In this document: piece by piece, positions 50,353 through 59,213 of the stretch | Numbering within the stretch: the stretch's first letter is position 1 | How the letters are laid out: every line of letters begins with the position of its first letter | NCBI GenBank assembly: GCA_020831885.1 | Contig: JAFIFU010000010.1 | Span: forward strand, 36,552 to 100,551 | Source of the DNA: Ectothiorhodospiraceae bacterium | GTDB lineage: Bacteria > Pseudomonadota > Gammaproteobacteria > Nitrococcales > Aquisalimonadaceae | DNA: 64,000 nt | Direction: 5' to 3' | The notes under the pieces: model-generated | What the model was told of the DNA's origin: nothing | Seen by the model: only the letters and a program-made list of their open reading frames with translations | Databases searched by the model: none | Translations under genes and position numbers: made by a program

Positions 50353-51198
50353 GTGAAGGCGAGGGGATTACCAAAGGAAGGTCTGGCACAGAGCCCGCAC
50401 GCCGGAAAGGGGATGCCCCGGGTGCGGGCGGTTGAACGGGCGGTCAGCATACTCCGTGCATTCACCCCGGAGCGCCCCCGGCTCGGTTTGTCGGATATCG
50501 CTCGCATCGTGGACCTGGACAAGGCAACGGTGCACCGCCTGCTGAGTACCCTGGAAGGGTGCGGTCTGGTGTTGTTCGAGCCGGCCGAGAAGCAGTACTC
50601 GCTGACCTACAATGTGGTCGCACTCGGCGCGGGTGTTGCGGGGCATGCGGACATTCAGCAAATCGCCGAGCCGGTGTTGCGGGGCGTGTCAGCGAAGACG
50701 GAATGCCTGGCATTCCTCTCCACCTTCGCCGACACCGGTGCAATCTGTGTTGCGCGTTCCTTTGTTGACCTGCCCATCAGCGTGCGCCTGTGGAATGTCG
50801 GCGAAACGCGCCCCTACAACCAGGGGGCGGCACCGAAGCTGCTCTTCGCCCACCTCCCGCAGGACTGCAAGGAGGCGGTTCTCCGGCAGCCATTGCCGAG
50901 TGCCACCGAGTACACGATCACGGACCCGGAGGAGCTTCTGGCGAATACCGAAGGGTTGGTGGAGCAGCGCTGGTGCCATGCCGTTGACGATATCGTGGTG
51001 GGTCTGGCCGGGCTCGGCTACGGCGTTTACGGGAAGAACGATCAACTCATCGCGGTGGTGAGTGTGAGCGGGCTCACACCCTATCTCACCGGAAAGCGGT
51101 TGGAGATCGCCCACGGCGTGTTGGCCGAGGCGGCCGCCGAATTCGAGCGGATATTCTTCATGGCGAACATGGACGTCTCCTACCTCACCGGTAGTTGA
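50353..51198 (+). CDS. IclR-family transcriptional regulator
   Basis: RAVERAVSILRAFTPERPRLGLSDIARIVDLDKATVHRLLSTLEGCGLV. Confidence 0.85.
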   Translation: MKARGLPKEGLAQSPHAGKGMPRVRAVERAVSILRAFTPERPRLGLSDIARIVDLDKATVHRLLSTLEGCGLVLFEPAEKQYSLTYNVVALGAGVAGHADIQQIAEPVLRGVSAKTECLAFLSTFADTGAICVARSFVDLPISVRLWNVGETRPYNQGAAPKLLFAHLPQDCKEAVLRQPLPSATEYTITDPEELLANTEGLVEQRWCHAVDDIVVGLAGLGYGVYGKNDQLIAVVSVSGLTPYLTGKRLEIAHGVLAEAAAEFERIFFMANMDVSYLTGS

Positions 51199-51216
51199 CG
51201 GCGCCCTGCATGCCGG

Positions 51217-51258
51217 AACCCCCGGCGGGGAGATGCTCCTCCTCACCGGGGGTGTTTG
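51217..51258. terminator. bidirectional terminator between convergent operons
   Basis: ACCCCCGG...CCGGGGGT followed by GTTTGTC. Confidence 0.5.
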
Positions 51259-51264
51259 TCAGGG

Positions 51265-51795
51265 TCAGCCGGCTTGCTCGTCTGGCCGCCGCAGGCGGTT
51301 GGAGCGCTGAAGGTAGCTTATCAGGTCGCCGGCCTCCAGCAGGTCCTTGGTCTTCTGCGGAATCCTCGCGCACTGCAGCGACATCGCCTTGCCCTTGATG
51401 CTCAGCACCTCACTGTCCCAGTCAAAGCTGAGGTGATCCCAGCGCTTGACGTTGTCCAGAATGCCAGGGCATTCGATGAGCGGGAACGCATTGGTGGATT
51501 CCCCACGGTAGAAGCCCGGCGAGAAGGACTCGGCCACAATCCCGGCAATACCCAGCGCACGCAAGGCGCGGCACGCCGGGAAGTGGGGGTGCCCGTAGCC
51601 GAAGTTCTCACCACCAACAATCAAGTCCCCCGGCTGCACGGATTCGGCAAAATCCGGGTCATAATCCGCCATGCAAACGAACTTCAGGGTCTCTATATCC
51701 TGGGTGCCGATGTTCTCAACGCCCACGATCAGGTCAATATCAAAGTTCGGCTGATCGAATATCCAGGCCACGCGGCCACTGATTTTCGGCAACAT
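51265..51795 (-). CDS. aconitase-superfamily hydro-lyase small subunit (LeuD-like), paralogue 2
   Basis: GDLIVGGENFGYGHPHFPACRALRALGIAGIVAESFSPGFYRGES. Confidence 0.8.
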   Translation of the reverse strand: MLPKISGRVAWIFDQPNFDIDLIVGVENIGTQDIETLKFVCMADYDPDFAESVQPGDLIVGGENFGYGHPHFPACRALRALGIAGIVAESFSPGFYRGESTNAFPLIECPGILDNVKRWDHLSFDWDSEVLSIKGKAMSLQCARIPQKTKDLLEAGDLISYLQRSNRLRRPDEQAG

Positions 51796-51810
51796 GCGTT
51801 CCTTCTCCCC

Positions 51811-53064
51811 TTAAAACAGCGTCCGTGGATCGGTGATTCTCCCCGTTACCGCTGTGGCGGCAATGGTGTACGGGCTTGCGGTGTAGATCTCCGCGATCTT
51901 GCTGCCCATCCGCCCGGGGATGTTCAGCGTCCCCGTGGAGACCGAGCGCTCGTTGTCGGTTAGCGCGCCCAGTTGCCCGATACAGAAATCACAGGTGGGG
52001 GTCTGCACAAGTGCGCCCGCGTTGATCAGCCTGGAGGTAAGCCCCATCTCGCCCATCCGCGCCTGGATTTCAGCGGTGGTGGGCACGGCGTTGAGGCGGA
52101 AACCCTCGGCGACATGCCGCCCGTCGAGAATCTCCAATGCCTGCTGGAAGTCCTTGATCCGGCCGCTCGCGCAGGACCCGATATAGCCGGAATCGATACG
52201 AAGGCCGGCGGCCTCGCTGATCGGGATCGTGTTGGCCGGTGACGGAGGGGCGACGAGCACGGGTTCCACATCGTCCAGGTCGATGGTCACCGTGTTCGCG
52301 TACTTCGCATCCCGGTCCGGGCGCATCTCGGTGAACTCGGACACACCCACCGACTTCAGGAAGTCGTCGGTCTTCTCGTCGGTTTCCATGACCGCCGTGA
52401 TGCCGCCGAGGAACATGGCGAGGTTGCAAAGCGGAAAACGCTCGTCCATCTCCAGGTTGGCAAGCCCGGGCCCGCCGTATTCGATCACGCACTGCCGTGC
52501 GCCCGCCGGCCCGATTCTCTTGACGATGGTGTGGAAGACATCCCGGGTGGTGACGCCCCGCGCGAGCTTGCCCTTCAGCTCGATGCGCACGCTCGCCGGC
52601 GCCACCAGGGCGACCTCTTCGGTTGCGAAGGCCTCGATCATGCTGTTGCGGATGCCGATGCCGATGGCGCCGAGGGCCCCGATGGTGCTGATGTGCCCGT
52701 CAAAGTGAATGACCAGCATGCCGGGCTTGATGTAGCCCTTCTCGGAGATCACCTGATGGCCGATGCCGTGCCCCTCGTAAAGCTTGAAGCCGTAGCGCTT
52801 GGCAAACTCCCGCGTAATGGCATGGATCTCCTGGGCCTTGGGGGTGCCGGCGGGGTAAAGGTGGTCGATGAACAGAACGAATTTCTCCGGGTTCCTGACC
52901 CGGTCGATCTTCAACTCCTCGGACATCTGCTTGGCATAGCGGTCGACGTAGCCAGGGTAGTCGTAAGCAGTGATGAGGTCGGGCTGGAAAAGCTTCTCGT
53001 CGCCGGGGCGGACTGTCTCGGCCGCCACCCGCGATAGAATTTTCTCTGCGATCGTCTGACCCAT
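51811..53064 (-). CDS. aconitase-superfamily hydro-lyase large subunit (LeuC-like), paralogue 2
   Basis: MGQTIAEKILSR, YIGSCASGRIKDF, TPTCDFCIGQLG, IPGRMGSKIAEIY. Confidence 0.8.
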   Translation of the reverse strand: MGQTIAEKILSRVAAETVRPGDEKLFQPDLITAYDYPGYVDRYAKQMSEELKIDRVRNPEKFVLFIDHLYPAGTPKAQEIHAITREFAKRYGFKLYEGHGIGHQVISEKGYIKPGMLVIHFDGHISTIGALGAIGIGIRNSMIEAFATEEVALVAPASVRIELKGKLARGVTTRDVFHTIVKRIGPAGARQCVIEYGGPGLANLEMDERFPLCNLAMFLGGITAVMETDEKTDDFLKSVGVSEFTEMRPDRDAKYANTVTIDLDDVEPVLVAPPSPANTIPISEAAGLRIDSGYIGSCASGRIKDFQQALEILDGRHVAEGFRLNAVPTTAEIQARMGEMGLTSRLINAGALVQTPTCDFCIGQLGALTDNERSVSTGTLNIPGRMGSKIAEIYTASPYTIAATAVTGRITDPRTLF

Positions 53065-53090
53065 GACTGGTCTCCTCGTGTGGACTTCGA

Positions 53091-53846
53091 TTAGGTACAG
53101 GGGCGGGGTGGCTGTTTTTCATAGGGGGGGGCGCGAAAGGCGGCCTCGCAGAACGTGACCACGCGGTCCACCATCTCCTCCATGTCCTCCGTATTGCAGA
53201 CCCCGTTGCTGACGTACTCAAGGCGTTTGATGTCGGTGATGGTGTAGTGCATGGCGCCGATGCAGAAATGCATGCGCCAGTTGATGTCCTCTTCGGTGAG
53301 CTCCGGCAGTGCCTTCTTGAAGTAGGGGATAAAGCGCTGGATGTGCCGTGCGTCGCGATAGAACATGTCGAACATCGGCGAAGTCTGGTCCAGCGGCGAC
53401 CGGATCAGCACTTGGATGAAGAGCCCGCGCCCGCCCGGGTCGAACAACCACCGTATTCCGGGTTGGAGCATCGCGCGCAGGACGCCGCGTAGCGGTACCA
53501 CGCTTCCCTTCGCCTTCCGGGCTGTTTCGGTCAGCAAGGCGACGCGTTCCCGGTTCATCTCAATGGCACGGCGTAAGAAGACCGCCTTCCAGAGCTCCTC
53601 CTTGGTGCCGAAATGGTATGCGATGCTCGCCAGGCGCACATCGGCGGTTTTGGCGATATCGCGAAGCGAAACCGAATGGTAGCTGCCGCGGGCGAACTCC
53701 GCCTCGGCAGCCTCCATGATTTTCCGGCGCGTCTCCTCCCCACGCTCCTGGCGACGGGCTCGCCCGCTGGCGCCCGCGCCCTGCTCTGCGTTGCCGCGCT
53801 CCTCGTTGATGTGCTCCTCAGTCTCCAACGCCCTGACCACTCCCAT
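53091..53846 (-). CDS. TetR-family transcriptional regulator
   Basis: EETRRKIMEAAEAEFARGSYHSVSLRDIAKTADVRLASIAYHFGTKEELWKAVF. Confidence 0.85.
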   Translation of the reverse strand: MGVVRALETEEHINEERGNAEQGAGASGRARRQERGEETRRKIMEAAEAEFARGSYHSVSLRDIAKTADVRLASIAYHFGTKEELWKAVFLRRAIEMNRERVALLTETARKAKGSVVPLRGVLRAMLQPGIRWLFDPGGRGLFIQVLIRSPLDQTSPMFDMFYRDARHIQRFIPYFKKALPELTEEDINWRMHFCIGAMHYTITDIKRLEYVSNGVCNTEDMEEMVDRVVTFCEAAFRAPPYEKQPPRPCT

Positions 53847-53903
53847 GACTGTGACTTCACTAGGCGTAAGTCTACTGATTACTGTAGCCCATTAAACTGG
53901 ACA

Positions 53904-53924
53904 AGTGTTCAAAAATCAAACACT
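53904..53924. promoter_or_regulatory. imperfect palindrome AGTGTT-N9-AACACT, candidate TetR operator
   Basis: Between divergent tetR and the TRAP operon. Confidence 0.4.
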
Positions 53925-54203
53925 GACCTGAAGCATGATCACGTGTTTTGGCCGATTTTCTCCGAGATGACATGGCTGGAAAGTGCCTCTGCGTCGTTCA
54001 ATCCTGAAATTTTCGGTTTTTTCGTGCATTGTCGCTTGACGATGTAAGATTGCGATCCTATCGTTACTGAACGCTTGTACAAAAAATATGATGACGCGTC
54101 GTGTTCCATCGGCGCGTCACGGATGTAACGGCGGGAGCTGGCAGTGACGCGCAGGCCCTGCCGCCAATGACGATGAAACCGAGAGAAGTGGAGGAATTAG
54201 GCG

Positions 54204-55301
54204 ATGAACAAAGGTCCAATCAAGGCCGCCTGCGGCGCGGTGCTCGCTGCGTCCATGCTGGCTGCCTCCGGGGCTGCCCTGGCTGAGAGTTTTCATTTCC
54301 GGGTGACGTCAGCGTTGCCGCCGACGCACGGGCTGTGGGTGGGGTTCTACAAGCCCTGGATGGAGCAGGTGGAAGCCGAGAGCGATGGACGTATCACCTT
54401 CACTGCCTTCGTTTCCGGTGAGCTGGTGCGGGCCGCGAATGAGCCGGACGCCCTTGAGCAGGGCACGGTGCATATTGCCGCCCCGCTATTGCCCTCATAC
54501 GATCCGTCCTCATTCCCGATGTCTGAAGTGGCGATGCTGCCGCTGGCGAAATCAAGCCCGCACATCGGCTCCCGGGCATGGAAGGCGCTGATCGAGAGCG
54601 ATGTGGAGCTGCAGGACGGCAAGACGTTCGCTGAACTTGAATACGGACGCCACGGGTTGAAGGGGCTGCCCGCAACGATCTCCGACGAATTCTCCATCTC
54701 CACCACCGGGCAGCGCTTCGAGTCCATCTCCGATCTGGAGGGCGTGACGATCCGCACGCCCACGCGGATTCACGAGATCTATGCGCGCAAGGCGGGCTTC
54801 AACTCGATCACCATGCCGGTCTTTGATCTGTTCGATGCCATGAGCCGCGGTGCCGTGGATGGCAGCTTGCTGTTCATCTCCGACTGGACGGGGTACGGCT
54901 TCGAGCAGCTTTTCGAATACACCGTTACGGACTTGAGCCTGGGCCACTTCAGCTCCTTGATGGGTATGACCCAGGCCCAGTGGGATGCGATTCCCGAAGA
55001 CCTGCAGCAGATCATGCTCGATGCCATTGACGACAACATCGACAAGGGCGCCGATGTCTGGGCCGAGCGCCGGGTGAGCACCATCGAGGAGTCCAAGGCT
55101 CAGGGCGGTGAGTTCATATCCGTTCACGATCTCAACCCGGAGGTCGCTGAGCGACTCCAGTCCGCCATGGAAGAAACCTGGTTCGAGTACATCCGGATCC
55201 TGGAGGAACAGGGCGCACCGGGCACGGAGCTCGCACGCTTGTGGCGCGATATCGTCATCGAGCACGGTGGTGATGTGCCAGAGGCCATCCACGACCTCTG
55301 A
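54204..55301 (+). CDS. dctP: TRAP transporter substrate-binding protein DctP
   Basis: Signal peptide; LEGVTIRTPTRIHEIYARKAGFNSITMPVFDLFDAMSRGAVDGSLLF. Confidence 0.85.
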   Translation: MNKGPIKAACGAVLAASMLAASGAALAESFHFRVTSALPPTHGLWVGFYKPWMEQVEAESDGRITFTAFVSGELVRAANEPDALEQGTVHIAAPLLPSYDPSSFPMSEVAMLPLAKSSPHIGSRAWKALIESDVELQDGKTFAELEYGRHGLKGLPATISDEFSISTTGQRFESISDLEGVTIRTPTRIHEIYARKAGFNSITMPVFDLFDAMSRGAVDGSLLFISDWTGYGFEQLFEYTVTDLSLGHFSSLMGMTQAQWDAIPEDLQQIMLDAIDDNIDKGADVWAERRVSTIEESKAQGGEFISVHDLNPEVAERLQSAMEETWFEYIRILEEQGAPGTELARLWRDIVIEHGGDVPEAIHDL

Positions 55302-55319
55302 GCCGTGGCCGAAAGAGTG

Positions 55320-55346
55320 GGCCGGCGGCACCCAGCGCCGCCGGCC
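55320..55346 (+). terminator. intra-operon hairpin GGCCGGCGGC-N7-GCCGCCGGCC
   Basis: Perfect 10-bp stem directly after dctP. Confidence 0.6.
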
Positions 55347-55434
55347 GCTGTGGGACACCACATAGACCGTTCCCGCTTGCATGGGTTTGCCTGTGCCCAT
55401 CGTCAGGGCCGCAGGTGATTGAGGACTGCACCGT

Positions 55435-56754
55435 ATGGCCGACCTGCTCTTCGTATTGTCCATTTTGCTCTGCTTCGCCCTGCTGATGGCGGCGGGCCTG
55501 CATATCCATTCGGTTCTGCTCGGGATTGGTATCGTCGGGCTCATTTACCTGGAAGGATTCGGCATCATCGCGGGGTTCCTGCGGGCGGATCCGTATTCCC
55601 AGATGGCGAGCTATGCGCTCACCACCATCCCGCTGTACGTGATCATGGCCCAGTTCATTCTCCGCGCGGGCATCGTTCAGGATGCCTTTGCCATGGTCTA
55701 CAAGGGCTCGCGCGGGAGCCCCACTGCGCTGGGCTCACTCACCATAGCGATTGGCGGGTTCCTTGGGGCGGTCTCCGGCTCCGGTGCGGCAACTGCCGCT
55801 TCACTTGGCCACGTGGCGACGCCGGAGCTGCGTAACTACGGTTTCAGGAGTGATCTCGCTGGCGCCATCGCCGCCTCCAGCGGTTCGCTTTCCGGTATCA
55901 TTCCGCCAAGCATCATCCTGATTCTTTACGGCGTGATCACCGAGACGCCCATCAGCCTGCTCTTCATGGGGGCGCTGATCCCCGGCGTGATGATCATGCT
56001 GGTGTTCATCGTCTGCGTCATCGTGTTGCACCATCGGGCCGGGCCTGCGGTGCGCGCATCCGACGAGGCAGGACCTGCGAAAGTCCGGGATATCAGCCTG
56101 TTTCGCATGATCGTCGTCAGCGTGGTTGGCCTGTTCATGTTCGGGCTGATCTTCGGGGGCATTTACCTCGGATTCGTCACGCCAACCGAGGCCGGCGCCA
56201 TCGGGGCGCTGGGCGCATTCCTGGTGGCAGGGGTGCTCGGCCGGGTGAATGTGGACTTCGTCATCTCCTCGGTGAAGGAGACCGCACTGATTACCGGCAT
56301 GATCACGTTGATCCTGATCGGTGCGGCGATATTCGGGCGCTTCGTCTCCTTCTCGTTGCTTCCACGGAAGATCATCGGCCTGCTTGAGGTACTGATGCAG
56401 TATCCGTCGTTGATACTCATCATCCTCGCGGTGCTTTTCTTCCTGTTGTTCATGTTCATTGAAGGGGCGGCGGTCATTCTGATGACGCTGCCCGTTGTGC
56501 TGCCGATTATCCAGCAGGCCGGTATCAGCGTGCTGTGGTTCGGGGTGTTCGTCTCGGTCATCTGCACGCTGGGGTTGATCACGCCACCGGTGGGGCTGAG
56601 TGTCTACGCTGCCGCGAGTACCAGCGGTGTGCCGGCCGGGCGGATATTTCGCGTTACGACCGTGATGGCCATTGCCGTTGTCGTGGTGGTTTGCGGAGCG
56701 ATGATTGCGTTCCCGCAGCTTGCGACCTGGCTGCCCTCAACGATGTCGCGCTAG
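55435..56754 (+). CDS. dctM: TRAP transporter large permease DctM
   Basis: IPLYVIMAQFILRAG, SGSGAATAASLGHVATPEL, SLSGIIPPSIILILYGVITETPISLLFMGALIPG. Confidence 0.85.
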   Translation: MADLLFVLSILLCFALLMAAGLHIHSVLLGIGIVGLIYLEGFGIIAGFLRADPYSQMASYALTTIPLYVIMAQFILRAGIVQDAFAMVYKGSRGSPTALGSLTIAIGGFLGAVSGSGAATAASLGHVATPELRNYGFRSDLAGAIAASSGSLSGIIPPSIILILYGVITETPISLLFMGALIPGVMIMLVFIVCVIVLHHRAGPAVRASDEAGPAKVRDISLFRMIVVSVVGLFMFGLIFGGIYLGFVTPTEAGAIGALGAFLVAGVLGRVNVDFVISSVKETALITGMITLILIGAAIFGRFVSFSLLPRKIIGLLEVLMQYPSLILIILAVLFFLLFMFIEGAAVILMTLPVVLPIIQQAGISVLWFGVFVSVICTLGLITPPVGLSVYAAASTSGVPAGRIFRVTTVMAIAVVVVVCGAMIAFPQLATWLPSTMSR

Positions 56755-56766
56755 GTGGGTGAGGTG

Positions 56767-57330
56767 ATGATCCGGTACATAGACAAGCTCTACGGTGCGT
56801 TCGGCGCGTTCAAACTGCTTGCCCTGCTGTTCTGCGGGCTGTCCATTTTCGCCATGATGGGGCTGATCGGCGCGGATGTCTTCTCGCGCAACGTGCTGCG
56901 CGCATCACTCCCCGGTGCCTACGAGATCGTGACCAACTACCTGATGCCGGGCGCGGCGCTCTCGGTGGTTTTCTATGCGTTCGCGGCGGGCGCCTGCCCA
57001 CGCATCCCGCTGGTCTTCGACAAGTTGCCGGCGGTGCTGCAGAAGCCCATGTACATGGCGGTGCTGCTCTTCGAGCTGGTGCTGATGGGCCTGGTGGCCT
57101 ACTACACGTACCGCTACGCGGTCACGGGGACGCAGGCCGGGCACTTCTTCACCGCCGCGGGCAGCACGTTCCCGAAGTATCCCATCTACTACCTGGTGCC
57201 CTTCGGTTTCCTGGGCATGGCGCTTGAGATCATCTTTGTGCTGCTGAAAAACCTGCTGTGCACGGGTGTCTGGATAGGCTACCACCGCAGCCAGGAGGAG
57301 TTGGTCGCGCGTGAGCGCGCCGTGGTGTGA
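56767..57330 (+). CDS. dctQ: TRAP transporter small permease DctQ
   Basis: Four-TM protein directly after dctM. Confidence 0.75.
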   Translation: MIRYIDKLYGAFGAFKLLALLFCGLSIFAMMGLIGADVFSRNVLRASLPGAYEIVTNYLMPGAALSVVFYAFAAGACPRIPLVFDKLPAVLQKPMYMAVLLFELVLMGLVAYYTYRYAVTGTQAGHFFTAAGSTFPKYPIYYLVPFGFLGMALEIIFVLLKNLLCTGVWIGYHRSQEELVARERAVV

Positions 57331-57421
57331 GTCGCGGGAGACGACCGGAGGATGTGCGCGATGTGATTGCCGGGCCGGCTGGTCTGGCTGCTGTATTCCA
57401 TAGACCAGAGGACACGAATCC

Positions 57422-58318
57422 ATGCTTAAGACTGAGAAACAAACCACCCTGCGGGCTCTCCTTGCCCGGGGCAAGCCGGTGATGGCGGCCGGCGTGGGGG
57501 ATGCGCTCAGTGCGCGCCTTGCCAACGGGGTTGAAGGCATCGATGCCTTGCTCTCCAGCGGATTTGCCATCTCCGCCACCCAGCTCGGCCTGCCGGATGT
57601 GGAGATGTACACGCGGACCGAGAACGTGCAGGCCGTGGAGCGCATGGCGTATGTGGCCAGCAAGCCCATTATCGCGGATATCGACACCGGCTACGGCAAC
57701 GCGGTGAGCGTGATCAAGTCAGTGCATGAGTTCGAGCGTGCCGGGGCCGAAGGGGTGATCATAGAGGATCAGATCAGCCCCAAGCGCTGCCCCATCTGCG
57801 TGGATGAGACCAATCTCCTGATTCCCGCGGAGGAGGCCGCCGGCAAAATCCGGGCTGCCGCCGAGAACCGCAGCAACCCGGACACGGTGATTATCGCCCG
57901 CACTGATGCCACCAACATTGATGAATGCGTACGCAGGGCGCGGATGTATCATGCCGCCGGGGCGGATCTCGTCCAGCCCATTGCCTCGCGGGCCTTCTCC
58001 GGCAAGGAAGAACTCAAGGAGTTCATCGAGCGCGTTGAGTGCCCGGTCTCCCTCGTGGTTGTGAGCTGGGTGGAGAAACTCACCCGCGAGGAAATCGAAT
58101 GGCTGAACCCCGCCATTGTCCACTTTGCTCTCATCTCCGTGTCCACCCTGCACGCCGCGGTGAAACAGGCGCTGACCTCTTTGGGGGCCTCCGGCTCGCT
58201 GGTGGGTGTGGATGTGGCCCGCACAGCCCACGGAGAGTTGGTCAGCGACCTGGGCATGGACCAGGTGCAGGATCTCGAAATGCGGTATCTGCCGCAGGAG
58301 TCCGAGCTCACGAGTTAG
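57422..58318 (+). CDS. isocitrate lyase/PEP mutase superfamily C-C lyase, paralogue 2
   Basis: ADIDTGYGNAVSV, IIEDQISPKRCPICVDE, VIIARTDATNIDECVRRARMYHAAGADLV. Confidence 0.8.
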   Translation: MLKTEKQTTLRALLARGKPVMAAGVGDALSARLANGVEGIDALLSSGFAISATQLGLPDVEMYTRTENVQAVERMAYVASKPIIADIDTGYGNAVSVIKSVHEFERAGAEGVIIEDQISPKRCPICVDETNLLIPAEEAAGKIRAAAENRSNPDTVIIARTDATNIDECVRRARMYHAAGADLVQPIASRAFSGKEELKEFIERVECPVSLVVVSWVEKLTREEIEWLNPAIVHFALISVSTLHAAVKQALTSLGASGSLVGVDVARTAHGELVSDLGMDQVQDLEMRYLPQESELTS

Positions 58319-58339
58319 TCCAAAGGCCCGTCCCACGAC

Positions 58340-58375
58340 GGTGCCCGGGCACCCACGCCTCCGTGCCCGGGCACC
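58340..58375 (+). terminator. strong hairpin GGTGCCCGGGCAC-N10-GTGCCCGGGCACC
   Basis: 13-bp perfect inverted repeat after the lyase stop. Confidence 0.6.
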
Positions 58376-58575
58376 CCGTGGATTTTCCCCAAGCACCCTG
58401 GCTCCCCTTGGCCCACAATGCCGGAAAACATCCTTGGCCAGAGCAACGCCCACGCATGCGATGGCCATGACCGGGGTTGGCATGGAATGATAGGGATCAG
58501 CCCCGGTACCTACCGGACGCGCTATCCTTTTGGAAGCCCAGTGGCCATTGCCATCCATAGAACGTGGAGCAGAAC

Positions 58576-59043
58576 ATGACCGATTTGCCCGAGATCCTAC
58601 TGGTGCCCGTTGACGGCTCCCGGAATTCCAGCGCCGCGGCGGCCTACGCAGCACGTATGGCTGAGCGTCTGGGCGCCCAGGTGCGGTTGTTGTATGCGTT
58701 TCCGGAAACGCCGCTGGATATGTTCGGCGTGGTCAGTGAGAGCCCGAGCCGGCAGAACCTTCAGTACTTCTCGTCCGGGGCGTTCGAGCAGCTGCGGGAC
58801 GACTCCGCCGAGGCCGCATTCAAGGCCGCTGAGGAAGCCATCGGTGAGACGACGGCGAAGGTTGATAAACAGGTGATCGGCGGGGAGCCGGGCGAGGCCA
58901 TTCTGGAGCACGCGAAAGGCGTGAAAGGCGGCATGATCATCATCGGGCGGCGGGGGCTGTCCCATTTCAAGGAAATCCTGATGGGCAGCACCACCCAGCG
59001 CGTGCTGCACCACGCGCAGTGTCCGGTGCTGGCGGTGCGCTGA
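58576..59043 (+). CDS. universal stress protein (UspA family)
   Basis: ILVPVDGSRNSSAAAAYAARMA, GMIIIGRRGLSHFKEILMGSTTQRVLHHAQCPVLAVR. Confidence 0.85.
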   Translation: MTDLPEILLVPVDGSRNSSAAAAYAARMAERLGAQVRLLYAFPETPLDMFGVVSESPSRQNLQYFSSGAFEQLRDDSAEAAFKAAEEAIGETTAKVDKQVIGGEPGEAILEHAKGVKGGMIIIGRRGLSHFKEILMGSTTQRVLHHAQCPVLAVR

Positions 59044-59088
59044 AAGCGCTGGTGTGAAGACCTCAGTGGTTCCTTACACTGGCAATCC

Positions 59089-59105
59089 ACAGCAAGTGCG
59101 GGTAA
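59089..59105 (+). repeat. right copy of direct repeat ACAGCAAGTGCGGGTAA
   Basis: Matches 458-474; also followed by a GGAGGC...GCCTCC-type hairpin (GAGGCATGTTTGCCTC). Confidence 0.75.
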
Positions 59106-59213
59106 CTCGGGCGACGGGAGGCATGTTTGCCTCCCCTCCGCCCAGCGGCTAAAGTCGGATCAGAAGAAGAAGGGCAGGGAGGGTGGCCACCGGTGGTTCC
59201 ACCCATCGCCCCT

